NCBI RefSeq assembly: GCF_028553765.1
Contig: NZ_CP067134.1
Span: forward strand, 3,267,001 to 3,331,000
Reading direction: 5' to 3'
DNA: 64,000 nucleotides
Origin: Paracoccus stylophorae
GTDB taxonomy: Bacteria > Pseudomonadota > Alphaproteobacteria > Rhodobacterales > Rhodobacteraceae
Part shown: in pieces, positions 9,140 through 20,427 of the stretch
Numbering within the stretch: position 1 is the stretch's first letter
Layout: each line of letters begins with the position of its first letter
The notes under the pieces: model-generated
The model's database searches: none
The model's input: the letters and a program-made list of their open reading frames with translations, nothing else
Told to the model about the DNA's origin: nothing
Translations under genes and position numbers: made by a program

Positions 9140-9226
9140 CCGATTCCACCGATGAAAAGGATAGATTTGCGGCGTCAGCCGGTTAATATGCCGAAACCTG
9201 TGACGATCTGACGAAGTTGCGGAGTC

Positions 9227-9664
9227 ATGGCCTTGGACGATCTGGACCGGAACATCCTGACCCAGCTTGCGCAGGATGCGCGGGTGTCGGTGGCGGTGCT
9301 GGCGCGCCGGCTGCGGGTCGCACGCTCGACCGTGCAGACGCGGCTGGAGCGGCTGGAAAGTTCCGGCGCCATCGCCGGCTATACGCTGCGACTGGGCGAA
9401 AGCGCGCGTTTGTCGCGCATCCGGGCGACGGTGCTGCTGGTGATCGAACCGCGCGGCCTGCCGGGAATCCTGGCCCGCCTGCGCAACCTGCCCCAGGTCG
9501 AGCGGATCCACACCACCAGCGGCCGCGTCGATCTGCTGCTGCAACTCGCCACCGGATCGACGCAGGAACTGGACGATCTGCTGGACCGGATCGGCGGGCT
9601 GGACGGGGTGCGGTCCTCGGAAAGCCTGATCCATCTGTCGACCAAGCTTGACCGCGCGGTGTGA
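9227..9664 (+). CDS. Lrp/AsnC family transcriptional regulator
   Basis: 145 residues: an N-terminal helix-turn-helix (LDDLDRNILTQLAQDARVS through VARSTVQTRLERLE) and a C-terminal RAM effector domain, the standard Lrp/AsnC architecture. Such proteins form octamers and usually respond to an amino acid. It is divergent from the ornithine decarboxylase-like gene across a region with a 24-bp imperfect palindrome, which makes that gene the obvious target. The Shine-Dalgarno (GGAG) is unusually close to the ATG, so the start has some doubt. Confidence 0.9.
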   Translation: MALDDLDRNILTQLAQDARVSVAVLARRLRVARSTVQTRLERLESSGAIAGYTLRLGESARLSRIRATVLLVIEPRGLPGILARLRNLPQVERIHTTSGRVDLLLQLATGSTQELDDLLDRIGGLDGVRSSESLIHLSTKLDRAV

Positions 9665-9667
9665 CCG

Positions 9668-10315
9668 TCAGCGCAGCCGGAACAGATCGACGAAATCCTG
9701 CGCGGCGTCCGCGTCGCCCGACAGCGCGATCCCGCCCGGCGCCAGATCGTTCAGCCGGACCGGACCATAGACGGCGCGGGCCAGATCGTTGCCGCTGCCC
9801 GCAAGCGTGAAATCGGCATCGACCTCGCGCACCGCCGCGGCCCGCAGCACGCCATCGCCGTCCAGCGACAGCACGAACCGATCGGGGCCCGAGGCAAAGC
9901 CCGCCCGGACATGCCGCCCCTGCGCCGCCGCCGCGTCGATCATCGCGGTCATCGAGATCATCAGCGCCGTCGGGCTGATGAACCGGCGCGGATCGTGGCC
10001 CGGATGCATCGCGCCCCACCGGCACATCGCCTGCAACACCGGCAACAGCCCCTGCCCCGATTCCGTCAGCGCATAGACGCCCAAGGCCGCATCGTGGCGC
10101 ACTACGCCCGCCTGCTGAAGCTGGCTCAGGCGCTGCGTCAGCACGGCGGCCGAAATCCCCGGCAGCCCCGACCGGATCGTCTGGAACCGGCGCGGCGTCA
10201 GCATCAGTTCGCGCACGACCAGCAGCGCCCACCTGTCGCCGATCACGTTCAGCGCGTGGGCGGCCAGACAGCCCTCGTCATAGCGGATGCGCGGGGTGTT
10301 GCCGTGTTCAGTCAT
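9668..10315 (-). CDS. HxlR family transcriptional regulator
   Basis: 215 residues. The N-terminal HxlR winged helix (CLAAHALNVIGDRWALLVVREL, then RRFQTIRSGLPGISAAVLTQRL) carries a Cys at position 16, as in redox-sensing members. The second half is a SCP2-like ligand domain seen in a subgroup of HxlR proteins. It ends three bases after the Lrp gene, convergent, and is divergent from the DUF1428 gene. The upstream region is strikingly AT-rich with two ATACT direct repeats. Confidence 0.87.
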   Translation of the reverse strand: MTEHGNTPRIRYDEGCLAAHALNVIGDRWALLVVRELMLTPRRFQTIRSGLPGISAAVLTQRLSQLQQAGVVRHDAALGVYALTESGQGLLPVLQAMCRWGAMHPGHDPRRFISPTALMISMTAMIDAAAAQGRHVRAGFASGPDRFVLSLDGDGVLRAAAVREVDADFTLAGSGNDLARAVYGPVRLNDLAPGGIALSGDADAAQDFVDLFRLR

Positions 10316-10321
10316 TTTTTA

Positions 10322-10346
10322 ATACTATTGGTTGCTTTTTCATACT
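10322..10346. promoter_or_regulatory. ATACT direct repeats upstream of the HxlR gene
   Basis: Two ATACT elements at 10322-10326 and 10342-10346, 20 bases apart (about two helical turns), in an AT-rich patch within a GC-rich genome. It covers the promoter space between the HxlR gene and the divergent DUF1428 gene. Candidate operator; unproven. Confidence 0.4.
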
Positions 10347-10408
10347 TCAAGCGCGATGCTTCGGCTGCGGCGTGAAACGCCGCATAGCGAATCAGCAGGG
10401 GGTGACAG

Positions 10409-10762
10409 ATGACGTATTATTCCGGTTTCGTCGCGGCGGTGCCGACCGCGAACAGACAAAGCTATATCGACCATGCCAGGGCCGCGTGGCCGCTGTTCAA
10501 GGCACGCGGCGCGCTGCGGATGGTCGAGGGCTGGGGCGAGGATGTGCCGCGTGGCGAGCAGACCGATTTCTATCGCGCAACGCAGGCCAAGGACGACGAG
10601 ACGCCAGTTTTTTCCTGGGTCGAATGGCCCGACCGCGAAACCTGCGATGCCGCGTGGCGGTCTATGATGGACGACCCCGACATGCAGCAGATGCCCGAGA
10701 TGCCGTTTGACGGCAAGCGCATGTTCTGGGGCGGGTTCGCCCCCGTCGTGGACGAAAGCTGA
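10409..10762 (+). CDS. DUF1428 family protein
   Basis: A 117-residue protein matching the DUF1428 (YbaA-like) family: an early MTYYSGFVAAVPTANRQSY segment, then FSWVEWPDRETCDAAWRSM and a closing FDGKRMFWGGFAPV. The fold is a dimeric ferredoxin-like barrel; no function is established. It is divergent from the HxlR regulator and followed after 13 bases by a VOC protein, so the two are likely one HxlR-controlled unit. GGGGG about six bases ahead of the ATG supports the start. Confidence 0.85.
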   Translation: MTYYSGFVAAVPTANRQSYIDHARAAWPLFKARGALRMVEGWGEDVPRGEQTDFYRATQAKDDETPVFSWVEWPDRETCDAAWRSMMDDPDMQQMPEMPFDGKRMFWGGFAPVVDES

Positions 10763-10775
10763 AGGGGCGGCTTGC

Positions 10776-11564
10776 ATGGTCAGGATCCACGGACGCCCCG
10801 TCTGGTACGAACTTGCCAGCGCCCCCGGCCGCCGCGACGCGGCCGAGGATTTCTATGCCGCGCTGTTCGGCTGGAAGATCGAGGATGCGGGAATGGCGGG
10901 GTTCGACTATCGCCTCGCCTCTCGGGACGGGAACATGGTCGCGGGCATGATGCCGATGCCCGACGACGCGCCCGACATGCCGCCTTTCTGGATGGTCTAT
11001 TTCGGGGTGGACGACGCCGACCGCGCGACGCAGGCGGCGACCGGGGCTGGCGCGCGCGTTCATCGCCCGCCCGCCGATATTCCCGGCACCGGACGTTTCG
11101 CGCTGCTGGCCGATCCGCAGGGTGCGGCGTTCGGCATCCTGGACCCCCTGCCGATGCAGGATGAGGGACACGGGCACGCCTTCGACCCGGAAAAGTCAGG
11201 CCACTGCCACTGGCAAGAGCTGATGACCGGCGATCCCGACGCCGCCCTGCGATTTTACGGCGAACTGTTCGGATGGGAAAAATCCACCGCCATCCCGATG
11301 GGCGCGATGGGAACCTATCAGCTTTTTGCGCATGACGGCGCGGATATCGGCGGGATGCAGGGTCAGGGCGACGCGCCGTTCCCGATCTGGCTGCCCTATT
11401 TCGGCCATGACGGCATCGAAGAGGCCATCGCCATGATCCGCGAACTGGGCGGCACCGTCCTGCACGGCCCGCAAGAGGTTCCGGACGGCGCGTTCATCGC
11501 CATCGCGCAGGACGTGCAGGGCGCGCATTTCGCCGTGGCCGGGCCAAGAACAAGACGCGCATGA
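10776..11564 (+). CDS. VOC family protein (two glyoxalase-like domains)
   Basis: 262 residues with two vicinal-oxygen-chelate modules, roughly 1-125 (starting RPVWYELASAP, later GRFALLADPQGAAFGIL) and 135-255 (starting GHCHWQELMT, later AIAQDVQGAHFAVAGP). This paired layout is common for family members similar to antibiotic-resistance or hydroxylase-like VOC proteins; the substrate is unknown. The ATG at 10776 has AAGGGG eight bases upstream, whereas the open frame from 10707 overlaps the DUF1428 gene. Probably cotranscribed with it. Confidence 0.87.
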   Translation: MVRIHGRPVWYELASAPGRRDAAEDFYAALFGWKIEDAGMAGFDYRLASRDGNMVAGMMPMPDDAPDMPPFWMVYFGVDDADRATQAATGAGARVHRPPADIPGTGRFALLADPQGAAFGILDPLPMQDEGHGHAFDPEKSGHCHWQELMTGDPDAALRFYGELFGWEKSTAIPMGAMGTYQLFAHDGADIGGMQGQGDAPFPIWLPYFGHDGIEEAIAMIRELGGTVLHGPQEVPDGAFIAIAQDVQGAHFAVAGPRTRRA

Positions 11565-11607
11565 CGCGCCCGGTTCTGGCACCGGCGACGCGCAGAAAGG
11601 CTGGCAC

Positions 11608-12463
11608 ATGAGAATACCGGCCCTGCTGACCGCGTTGCTTCTGTCGCTGCCCGGTGCGGGCGGGGCCGAGACGGCGATTCGCGACGGACATGCAATCTGG
11701 TATCGCATCGAGGGCGAGGCATCCGCCGAGAAACCCCCGATCCTGCTGCTGCATGGCGGGATGATGAACACGGATCTGGCGTGGTCGCATCTGATCCCGC
11801 GCCTTTCGGCCGACCGCGCCGTCATCGGCATCGACCAGCAGGGCCACGGACACACCGCCGACCGCGCGCGCCCGATCACGCTGGACACGCTGCGCGCCGA
11901 TACGCTGGCGGTGCTGGACGCGCGGCAGATCGACAAGGCGCATGTCATCGGCTTTTCGCTTGGCGGGATGCAGGCGCTGGATCTGGCGGTGAATGCGCCC
12001 GACAGGGTGGCGTCGCTGACCATGATCTCGGCGGGACGCGACGCGCAGGGGTTCCTGCCGGAGCTGGCGCAGATGAACCGCGACCCGACGCATGTTCCCT
12101 CAAGCCAGTTGCTGCCGCGCCTGCCCACGCCCAGGGATTTTCTGGACATGCGGCGCGGATACCAGGACCAGAATCCCGACGGTTCGGGCATCATGGTGCC
12201 GGTGGCGAAGAAACTGGGCGCACTGCTGAATTCCGAATGGGGCTTCAGCGACGATCAGCTTGCCGCAATCGAGGTGCCGGCGATGGTGGCGATCGGCGAC
12301 CGCGACTTCATCCGCCCTCGCCCATGCCGTGCAGATCGCCGAAACCGTGCCGGGCGCGTGGCTGACGGTGCTGCCCGACACCACCCATATGCAGATCCTG
12401 CATCGCCCCGAACTGCCCGGGATGCTGCTGGACCTGATCCAGCGGGCCGAAGCCGGGGGCTGA
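11608..12463 (+). pseudogene. Alpha/beta hydrolase, broken by one-base frameshift
   Basis: Reads as a secreted alpha/beta hydrolase with a signal peptide (ending near GGAET), oxyanion HGG at 50-51, and nucleophile S117 in GFSLGGMQ. The frame is good through IGDRDFIR and then turns into low-quality Arg/Pro-rich sequence. One extra C in the CCC run at 12315-12317 explains this: dropping it gives RLAHAVQIAETVPG, then PDTTHMQIL with the catalytic His, and a stop at 12461-12463. As written the product lacks the His and would be inactive. Either a recent mutation or a sequencing error. Confidence 0.85.
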
Positions 12464-12465
12464 GC

Positions 12466-12479
12466 GTCGCGCCCGCGAC
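12466..12479. terminator. Short hairpin between the hydrolase and dctM
   Basis: GTCGCG and CGCGAC with a 2-base loop, placed between two convergent genes. No T tract on either side. A weak candidate for transcript end. Confidence 0.3.
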
Positions 12480-12491
12480 CCGGCCGCGAAA

Positions 12492-13880
12492 TCACCTGAT
12501 GATCGTCTCGGGTCCCATCATCAGCGTCGGCAGCCATGTGCTGAGGAACGGCACATAGGTCACAAGGATCAGGAACACGAACAGCACCGCCAGAAACGGC
12601 AGCGCGGCGCGCACGACCCGGATCATCGACATGCCCGCCACGCCCGAGGTCACGAACAGGTTCAGACCGACCGGCGGGGTGATCATGCCGATTTCCATGT
12701 TCACGACCATGATGATGCCCAGATGGATCGGATCGACGCCAAGCTCGATCCCGATGGGAAAGACCAGGGGCGCCACGATCAGGATCAGGCCCGACGGCTC
12801 CATGAACTGTCCGCCGATCAGCAGGATCACGTTCACCACCACCAGGAACATGATCTTGCCCAGCCCCGCATCCAGCATCATGCCGGCGATATGCTGGGGG
12901 ATCTGTTCGTCGGTCAGCACGTGTTTCAGGATCAGCGCGTTGGCGATGATGAACATCAGCGTGATGGTCAGCTTCCCCGCCTCCAGCAGCACGTCGCGGG
13001 TGCCGGGATGGACGAAGGCGGTGATCAGCGCCTGCGGTTTCTGCCACAGCGGAATGCGCCGGTCGCCGTCGCGCAGCGGTCCCATGTCGCGATAGATGAA
13101 CACCGCCACGATGAAGGCCCACACGGCGGCGACGGCGGCGGCCTCGGTCGGGGTGAAGATGGCGTTGGTGACGCCGGGCACGCCATACAGTCCGACCATG
13201 ATGATGACGATCAGCATCAGCCCCCAGAACGCATCCTTGAAGCTGTCCCAGATCTCGGCCCAGCCCAGCCAGTCGCCGCGCGGAAGGTTTTTCCAGATCG
13301 CGATGCCCAGGATCGTGGCCATCAGCATCCCCCCGGCCAGCAGGCCCGGAATGACGCCGGCCAGAAACATCCGCCCCACCGACACGTCGGTCGCGCTGGC
13401 ATAGACGACCATCACGATCGAGGGCGGGATCAGGATGCCCAACGTGCCGGCGTTGCAGATGACGCCGGCGGCGAAATCCTTGGAATAGCCGACCTGCCGC
13501 ATCGCCGCGATCACGATCGAGCCGATGGCGACGACGGTCGCGGGCGACGATCCCGACAGCGCCGCGAACATCATGCAGGCGAACACGCCCGCAATCGCCA
13601 GCCCGCCCGGCAGATGACCCACGCAGGCGATGGCAAAGCGGATGATCCGCTGCGCCACGCCGCCGGTGGACATGAAGGACGAGGCGAGGATGAAGAACGG
13701 GATCGCCAGCAGCGTCGCGTGCCCGTCCATCGCGTTGTAAAGCGTCTGCGCGATGGACGCCAGCGAGGTGCTGGAAAACAGCAGCAGGAACAGCGTCGAG
13801 GCCAGACCGAGTGAAATCGCGATCGGAACGCCAAGCAGCATCAGCCCGACGATCAGCACGAACAGCAGCGCGACATCCAT
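12492..13880 (-). CDS. dctM: TRAP transporter large permease (DctM)
   Basis: 462 residues with about twelve hydrophobic segments, the ion-transporter-superfamily large subunit of a tripartite ATP-independent periplasmic system. Family motifs visible include SGSSPATVVAIGSI and NAGTLGILIPPSI in the first half and MEIGMITPPVGLNLFV in the second, the two substrate/sodium re-entrant regions. It is the last gene of the dctP-dctQ-dctM transcript, three bases after dctQ. Together they take up a carboxylate from the periplasm using a sodium gradient. Confidence 0.95.
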   Translation of the reverse strand: MDVALLFVLIVGLMLLGVPIAISLGLASTLFLLLFSSTSLASIAQTLYNAMDGHATLLAIPFFILASSFMSTGGVAQRIIRFAIACVGHLPGGLAIAGVFACMMFAALSGSSPATVVAIGSIVIAAMRQVGYSKDFAAGVICNAGTLGILIPPSIVMVVYASATDVSVGRMFLAGVIPGLLAGGMLMATILGIAIWKNLPRGDWLGWAEIWDSFKDAFWGLMLIVIIMVGLYGVPGVTNAIFTPTEAAAVAAVWAFIVAVFIYRDMGPLRDGDRRIPLWQKPQALITAFVHPGTRDVLLEAGKLTITLMFIIANALILKHVLTDEQIPQHIAGMMLDAGLGKIMFLVVVNVILLIGGQFMEPSGLILIVAPLVFPIGIELGVDPIHLGIIMVVNMEIGMITPPVGLNLFVTSGVAGMSMIRVVRAALPFLAVLFVFLILVTYVPFLSTWLPTLMMGPETIIR

Positions 13881-13883
13881 CTG

Positions 13884-14564
13884 TCAGTCCTCAAGGTTCA
13901 TGTGGCGGACATCCTCGACGGCGTCCTCGGCCTCGTGGCTGACGATCAGCGCCTCGCGGCGGCCGGTCCAGACATGCCAGACCGCTTGCAGGATACGAAA
14001 CAGCAGCAGCGCCACCCCGAAGGGCAGCACGACATAGGGAATGAAGCGCGGCACCTTGTCATAGGGCTCGCCCATGTTGAACACATCGCCCAGCCACGCA
14101 TTCAGGAACGGCAGCGGGATCTGTTCGGTTTCATAGAACGCACGGTCGCGGGTCGGCACGAAGCCTTCGGGGAACCACCGTCCGCCGGTCTGGCTGAACC
14201 CGCCGAACGGCGCCCAGTAATCCCACGCCCCCTTCAGCAGCAGGACCGCATAGAACGTGCACAGCGCGCCCGCGATCAGCGCCAGCACCTTGCGCGCCTT
14301 GTGCGGCAGCATGTTGATCACCGCGTCCACGCCCAGATGCGCGTTGACCTTGACCGCATAGGACATGCCCAGCAACACCAGCCACGCAAACAGCGTCAGC
14401 GTCAGTTCAAGCCCCCAGATCAGCGAGGTCTGGAAGATGTATCGCATGATGACGTTGACGAAGGTGATGACCGTCATCAGCCCCAGGATCAGCGCGATCA
14501 GATTTTCCTCGAAACCATGCACGGCGCGGCCCAGGCGGTCGCGCGGCTGATACCTTTGACTCAT
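13884..14564 (-). CDS. dctQ: TRAP transporter small permease (DctQ)
   Basis: 226 residues with four membrane helices, the small subunit that pairs with DctM. Helices fall at about 21-43 (LIALILGLMTVITFVNVIM), 55-75, 95-115 and 185-205. A roughly 60-residue hydrophilic insertion (SQTGGRWFPEGF to GEPYDKVPRF) lies between helices three and four, longer than in short DctQ proteins. The open frame runs up to 14711, but the ATG at 14564 has GGAG five to six bases upstream. A stable stem-loop separates it from dctP. Confidence 0.92.
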   Translation of the reverse strand: MSQRYQPRDRLGRAVHGFEENLIALILGLMTVITFVNVIMRYIFQTSLIWGLELTLTLFAWLVLLGMSYAVKVNAHLGVDAVINMLPHKARKVLALIAGALCTFYAVLLLKGAWDYWAPFGGFSQTGGRWFPEGFVPTRDRAFYETEQIPLPFLNAWLGDVFNMGEPYDKVPRFIPYVVLPFGVALLLFRILQAVWHVWTGRREALIVSHEAEDAVEDVRHMNLED

Positions 14565-14585
14565 GTCCACTCCGGCAGGGAAAGA

Positions 14586-14606
14586 CCCGCCCCGGATGGG
14601 GGCGGG
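14586..14606 (-). promoter_or_regulatory. Stem-loop between dctP and dctQ
   Basis: CCCGCCCC and GGGGCGGG form a perfect 8-bp stem with a 5-base loop in the 50-base dctP-dctQ gap. It is followed by no T tract in the direction of transcription, so it is more likely an mRNA-stabilising or attenuating structure that keeps dctP above dctQM than a full terminator. Binding proteins are normally needed in excess of the permease. Confidence 0.65.
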
Positions 14607-14614
14607 CCGGTATT

Positions 14615-15619
14615 TCAGTGATTTTCGTTGATCGCCTGCGCGGCGTCGATATTGTCCTGACCGACGCCTTCGGCGAACTGTTCCCAGACGGGTTTCATCG
14701 CATCGACCCACGCCTGACGCTGTTGCTCGTCCAGCTCGCGGATCTCGCTGCCGGCGTCCAGGATGGCCTGCCGCGCCTCGTCATCGACCTCGTTGACGGC
14801 GCCGTTCCGTTCCACCGTCACCTCGTTCAGGATGGTCAGCATCTGCTCGCGCACATCCGCGTCCAGCCCGTCCAGCCAGTCGGTCGAGGCGACGACCAGG
14901 TAATCCAGAACGCCGTGATTGGTTTCGGTGATGCCGTCCTGCACCTCGTGGAATTTCTGGCCATAGATATTGGCCCAGGTGTTTTCCTGCCCGTCCACGA
15001 CGCCGGTCTGCAAGGCGCCATACACCTCGGAGAAGGCCATCGGCTGCGCCGACGCGCCAAGCGCCTCGAACTGCGCGATGATCACGTCCGAGGGCTGGAC
15101 GCGAAACTTCAGCCCCTTGGCATCCTCGGGCTGGATCAGCGGCCTGTTGGCGGACATCTGCTTCATGCCGTTATGCCAGTATTCCAGCCCCGAGATGCCG
15201 CGACGTTCCATCGCGGATTTCATCTCTTGCCCCTGTTCCGAGTTCTGGAACTCGTCCACCGCCGCGATGTTCTTGAACATGAACGGCAGGTCATAGATCT
15301 GGTAGACCTTGGTGAAGGTCTCGAATTTCGACAAGGACGGCGCGCCCATCTGCACGTCGCCCTGCAACATCGCCTCAAGCAGCGCATCGTCGTCGTAAAG
15401 CGTCGTGTTCGGATAGACCTCGACGCACATCTTGCCGTCCATCTCGGCGTTCACGCGCTCGGCGAACAGCGCCGCGGCGATGCCTTTGGGATGCTTGTCG
15501 GAATTGGTCACGTGGCTGAACTTGACGACCGTCTCGCCGCTGTCGCAGCCGGCCGGGTCGGCCAGTGCGCCGGTCGCCATGATCGACAGCCCGCAGGCCG
15601 CGGTCAGGATGATCTTCAT
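14615..15619 (-). CDS. dctP: TRAP transporter substrate-binding protein (DctP)
   Basis: Periplasmic solute receptor of the TRAP system, 334 residues with a signal peptide ending at GALADPAG. Family features: VKFSHVTNSDKHPKG near the N-terminus, LPFMFKN, and a central FRVQPSD and GALQTGVVDGQENTWANI region that holds the Arg and Asn which clasp the substrate carboxylate. The pattern is close to C4-dicarboxylate receptors, but the exact ligand is inference. First gene of the operon; the 186-base region to the divergent valS holds its promoter. Confidence 0.92.
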   Translation of the reverse strand: MKIILTAACGLSIMATGALADPAGCDSGETVVKFSHVTNSDKHPKGIAAALFAERVNAEMDGKMCVEVYPNTTLYDDDALLEAMLQGDVQMGAPSLSKFETFTKVYQIYDLPFMFKNIAAVDEFQNSEQGQEMKSAMERRGISGLEYWHNGMKQMSANRPLIQPEDAKGLKFRVQPSDVIIAQFEALGASAQPMAFSEVYGALQTGVVDGQENTWANIYGQKFHEVQDGITETNHGVLDYLVVASTDWLDGLDADVREQMLTILNEVTVERNGAVNEVDDEARQAILDAGSEIRELDEQQRQAWVDAMKPVWEQFAEGVGQDNIDAAQAINENH

Positions 15620-15805
15620 GGGAATACCTCTCTCTTGCTTTTTTATCTGTGCAGGGCTCTGCCGGCCCCGTCCATGCGTTTGCGTATCTCAACGGTGCGC
15701 CGGTCGGGACGCAAGTAAAATCTTTCGCGCGCGCATTCCGGTCCGCCGTCTCTTGGCCTTTCCGCGCCGCTTCGGTAATCCGGTCGCAACAAGGGGACCG
15801 CCAGG

Positions 15806-18856
<3,051 letters not shown>

Positions 18857-18862
18857 CGGCCT

Positions 18863-18883
18863 GCCGCCCGACGCGCGGGCGGC
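18863..18883 (+). terminator. Hairpin after valS
   Basis: GCCGCCCG and CGGGCGGC form a perfect 8-bp stem with a 5-base loop, seven bases after the valS stop. It is followed by the GGGTATTTGGGCAAAG element of the dispersed repeat family. Likely transcript end or part of that repeat. Confidence 0.6.
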
Positions 18884-18914
18884 GCGGGCGGAACGGGTAT
18901 TTGGGCAAAGAAGA
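18863..18914 (+). repeat. Dispersed hairpin plus GTATTT element, copy 1
   Basis: A GC-rich hairpin followed by GGGTATTTGGGCAAAGAAG. Two other places in the window (44602-44639, reverse orientation, and 62406-62460) show a GC-rich hairpin followed by a CCCCCGAGG(T/A)(A)TATTT-like stretch and an A/G-rich tail. All three are intergenic. Rest of this 238-base gap is GC-rich and without a recognisable gene. Confidence 0.5.
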
Positions 18915-19094
18915 AGCAGCGGTGTTGCGCAACGGCGGCGGGCGTTGCGCGGTGCCGCGTTTCGGCGCCTCAGCCGGTTCGGGCCGGGATTTGCTGCATT
19001 TGGAGCCGCACGGGCCGTGCACCCAGCGCGCACAGGATGTGCACCGGGCGTACACCGCTTGCGCGCGGTGGCGTTGCGCGCTGCGGCGGCGCGG

Positions 19095-20195
19095 TTACAG
19101 CCGGGACAGCACCTGCGGCAACCTGTCGGCAAGGATGTCGAGTTCCGGGGCGGGGGCGCAGCTGATGCGGATGCAGCGGTTCAGCGGCGCCACGCCCGGC
19201 ATGCGCACGAAGATGCCGCGATCTTCCAGCGCGGCGACCAGGGCGCGGGCGAAATCGCCGTCGCGGCCGGTGTCGATGGCCACGAAATTGGTGGCCGATG
19301 GCAGCGCCGTCATGCCGTTGGCCGCGGCGATGGCGGCCAGACGGTCGCGGGCGGCGGCGACATGGGCCTGCACCTCGGCCAGATGCGCGCGGTCCTGCAA
19401 CGCGGCCAGCGCGCCGGCCTGCGCGACCCGGTTCACGCCGAAATGATTGCGGATGCGGTCGAACCCGACGATCAGGTCGGGATGGCCGAACGCATAGCCG
19501 ATCCGCGCCCCGGCCAGCCCGTACGCTTTCGAGAAGGTGCGCATGCGGATCACGCGCGGATCGTCGGGCGCGATCTGCGGCACCGCGTCGGCGGGGGCGA
19601 ATTCGACATAAGCCTCATCCAGCACCAGCAGCGTGCCCTGGGGCAGGTCGTCCAGCATCGCTTGGACGGTGCGGGCCTTGTGCCAGCTGCCCATCGGGTT
19701 GTCGGGATTGGCCAGATAGACCAGTCTTGCGCCGGTCCGGTGGGCCTGTTCGACCAGCGCCGCCGGGTCCTCGGCATCGTTGCGATAGGGGACCTTGTGC
19801 AGCACCCCGCCGAAGCCCGCGACGTGATAGTTGAAGGTCGGATAGGCGCCGTCCGAGGTCACGACCGGATCGCCGGGGCCGATCATCAGCCGCACCAGAT
19901 TGCCCAGCAGCCCGTCCACGCCCTCGCCCACGGTGATGTGGCGCGCGGGCACGGCGAGATGCGCCGACAGCGCCTGCACCAGATCGTGGCTGGACGAATC
20001 GCCGTATTGCCACAGGCGCGGCAGTTCCGCCTGCATCGCCCGCAGCGCGTGCGGGCTGGGGCCGAAGCCGTTTTCGTTCGCGCCGATCCGGGCGTCGAAA
20101 TCCCGGCCCTGCCGGCGCTGGATTTCCTCGGGGCCGACAAAGGGGACGGTGGCGGGCAGCGCGGCGGGGATCGGGGCGAAACGGGGCGGTGTCAT
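19095..20195 (-). CDS. HisC-type PLP-dependent aminotransferase
   Basis: A fold-I aminotransferase of the histidinol-phosphate type, 366 residues. Visible features: IGANENGFGPSP near the N-terminus, GEGVDGLLGNLVRL, LANPDNPMGSW for PLP contact, LVLDEAYVEF, and the Schiff-base Lys in TFSKAYGLAGARIGY. It may be the biosynthetic histidine enzyme or a broad aromatic aminotransferase; no other his gene is near. The frame opens at 20231, but the ATG at 20195 gives the N-terminus expected for related proteins (MTPPRFAPIPAALP). It lies 78 bases downstream of cydX. Confidence 0.85.
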   Translation of the reverse strand: MTPPRFAPIPAALPATVPFVGPEEIQRRQGRDFDARIGANENGFGPSPHALRAMQAELPRLWQYGDSSSHDLVQALSAHLAVPARHITVGEGVDGLLGNLVRLMIGPGDPVVTSDGAYPTFNYHVAGFGGVLHKVPYRNDAEDPAALVEQAHRTGARLVYLANPDNPMGSWHKARTVQAMLDDLPQGTLLVLDEAYVEFAPADAVPQIAPDDPRVIRMRTFSKAYGLAGARIGYAFGHPDLIVGFDRIRNHFGVNRVAQAGALAALQDRAHLAEVQAHVAAARDRLAAIAAANGMTALPSATNFVAIDTGRDGDFARALVAALEDRGIFVRMPGVAPLNRCIRISCAPAPELDILADRLPQVLSRL

Positions 20196-20273
20196 GGCCC
20201 GAGTGGTGGCCGATTTCGGCGCGACAGGCAAGCGGGACGTGGCAGGGGCGTCTGCCCGCCGCGCCGCGCCGCG

Positions 20274-20414
20274 TCAGTCGCGGTCGCGGTCGCGCAGCTC
20301 CGACCCGCGGCCGTCCAGCATGGCGCGGTCGTCGCGCAGTTCCAGCCACATCGCGTTGACCACCGCCACCAGCGCCGCCAGCGGCAGTCCCAGGATCCAG
20401 GCGAAATACCACAT
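20274..20414 (-). CDS. cydX: Cytochrome bd oxidase small subunit CydX
   Basis: A 46-residue protein starting MWYFAWILGLPLAALVAV, the near-invariant CydX signature, with one membrane helix (about 3-25) and a charged tail rich in Arg and Asp. CydX binds CydA next to the haems and stabilises the bd oxidase. It follows cydB by 13 bases, in the standard cydABX order. The tail is longer and more repetitive (RDRDRD at the end) than in E. coli. Too short for many gene callers. Confidence 0.93.
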   Translation of the reverse strand: MWYFAWILGLPLAALVAVVNAMWLELRDDRAMLDGRGSELRDRDRD

Positions 20415-20427
20415 CGGTGCCGTCCTT

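Noticed and set aside
15693..15721. A TAAAAT box upstream of valS
   Set aside because: No acceptable -35 hexamer at 17 bases; a lone AT-rich hexamer is weak evidence.
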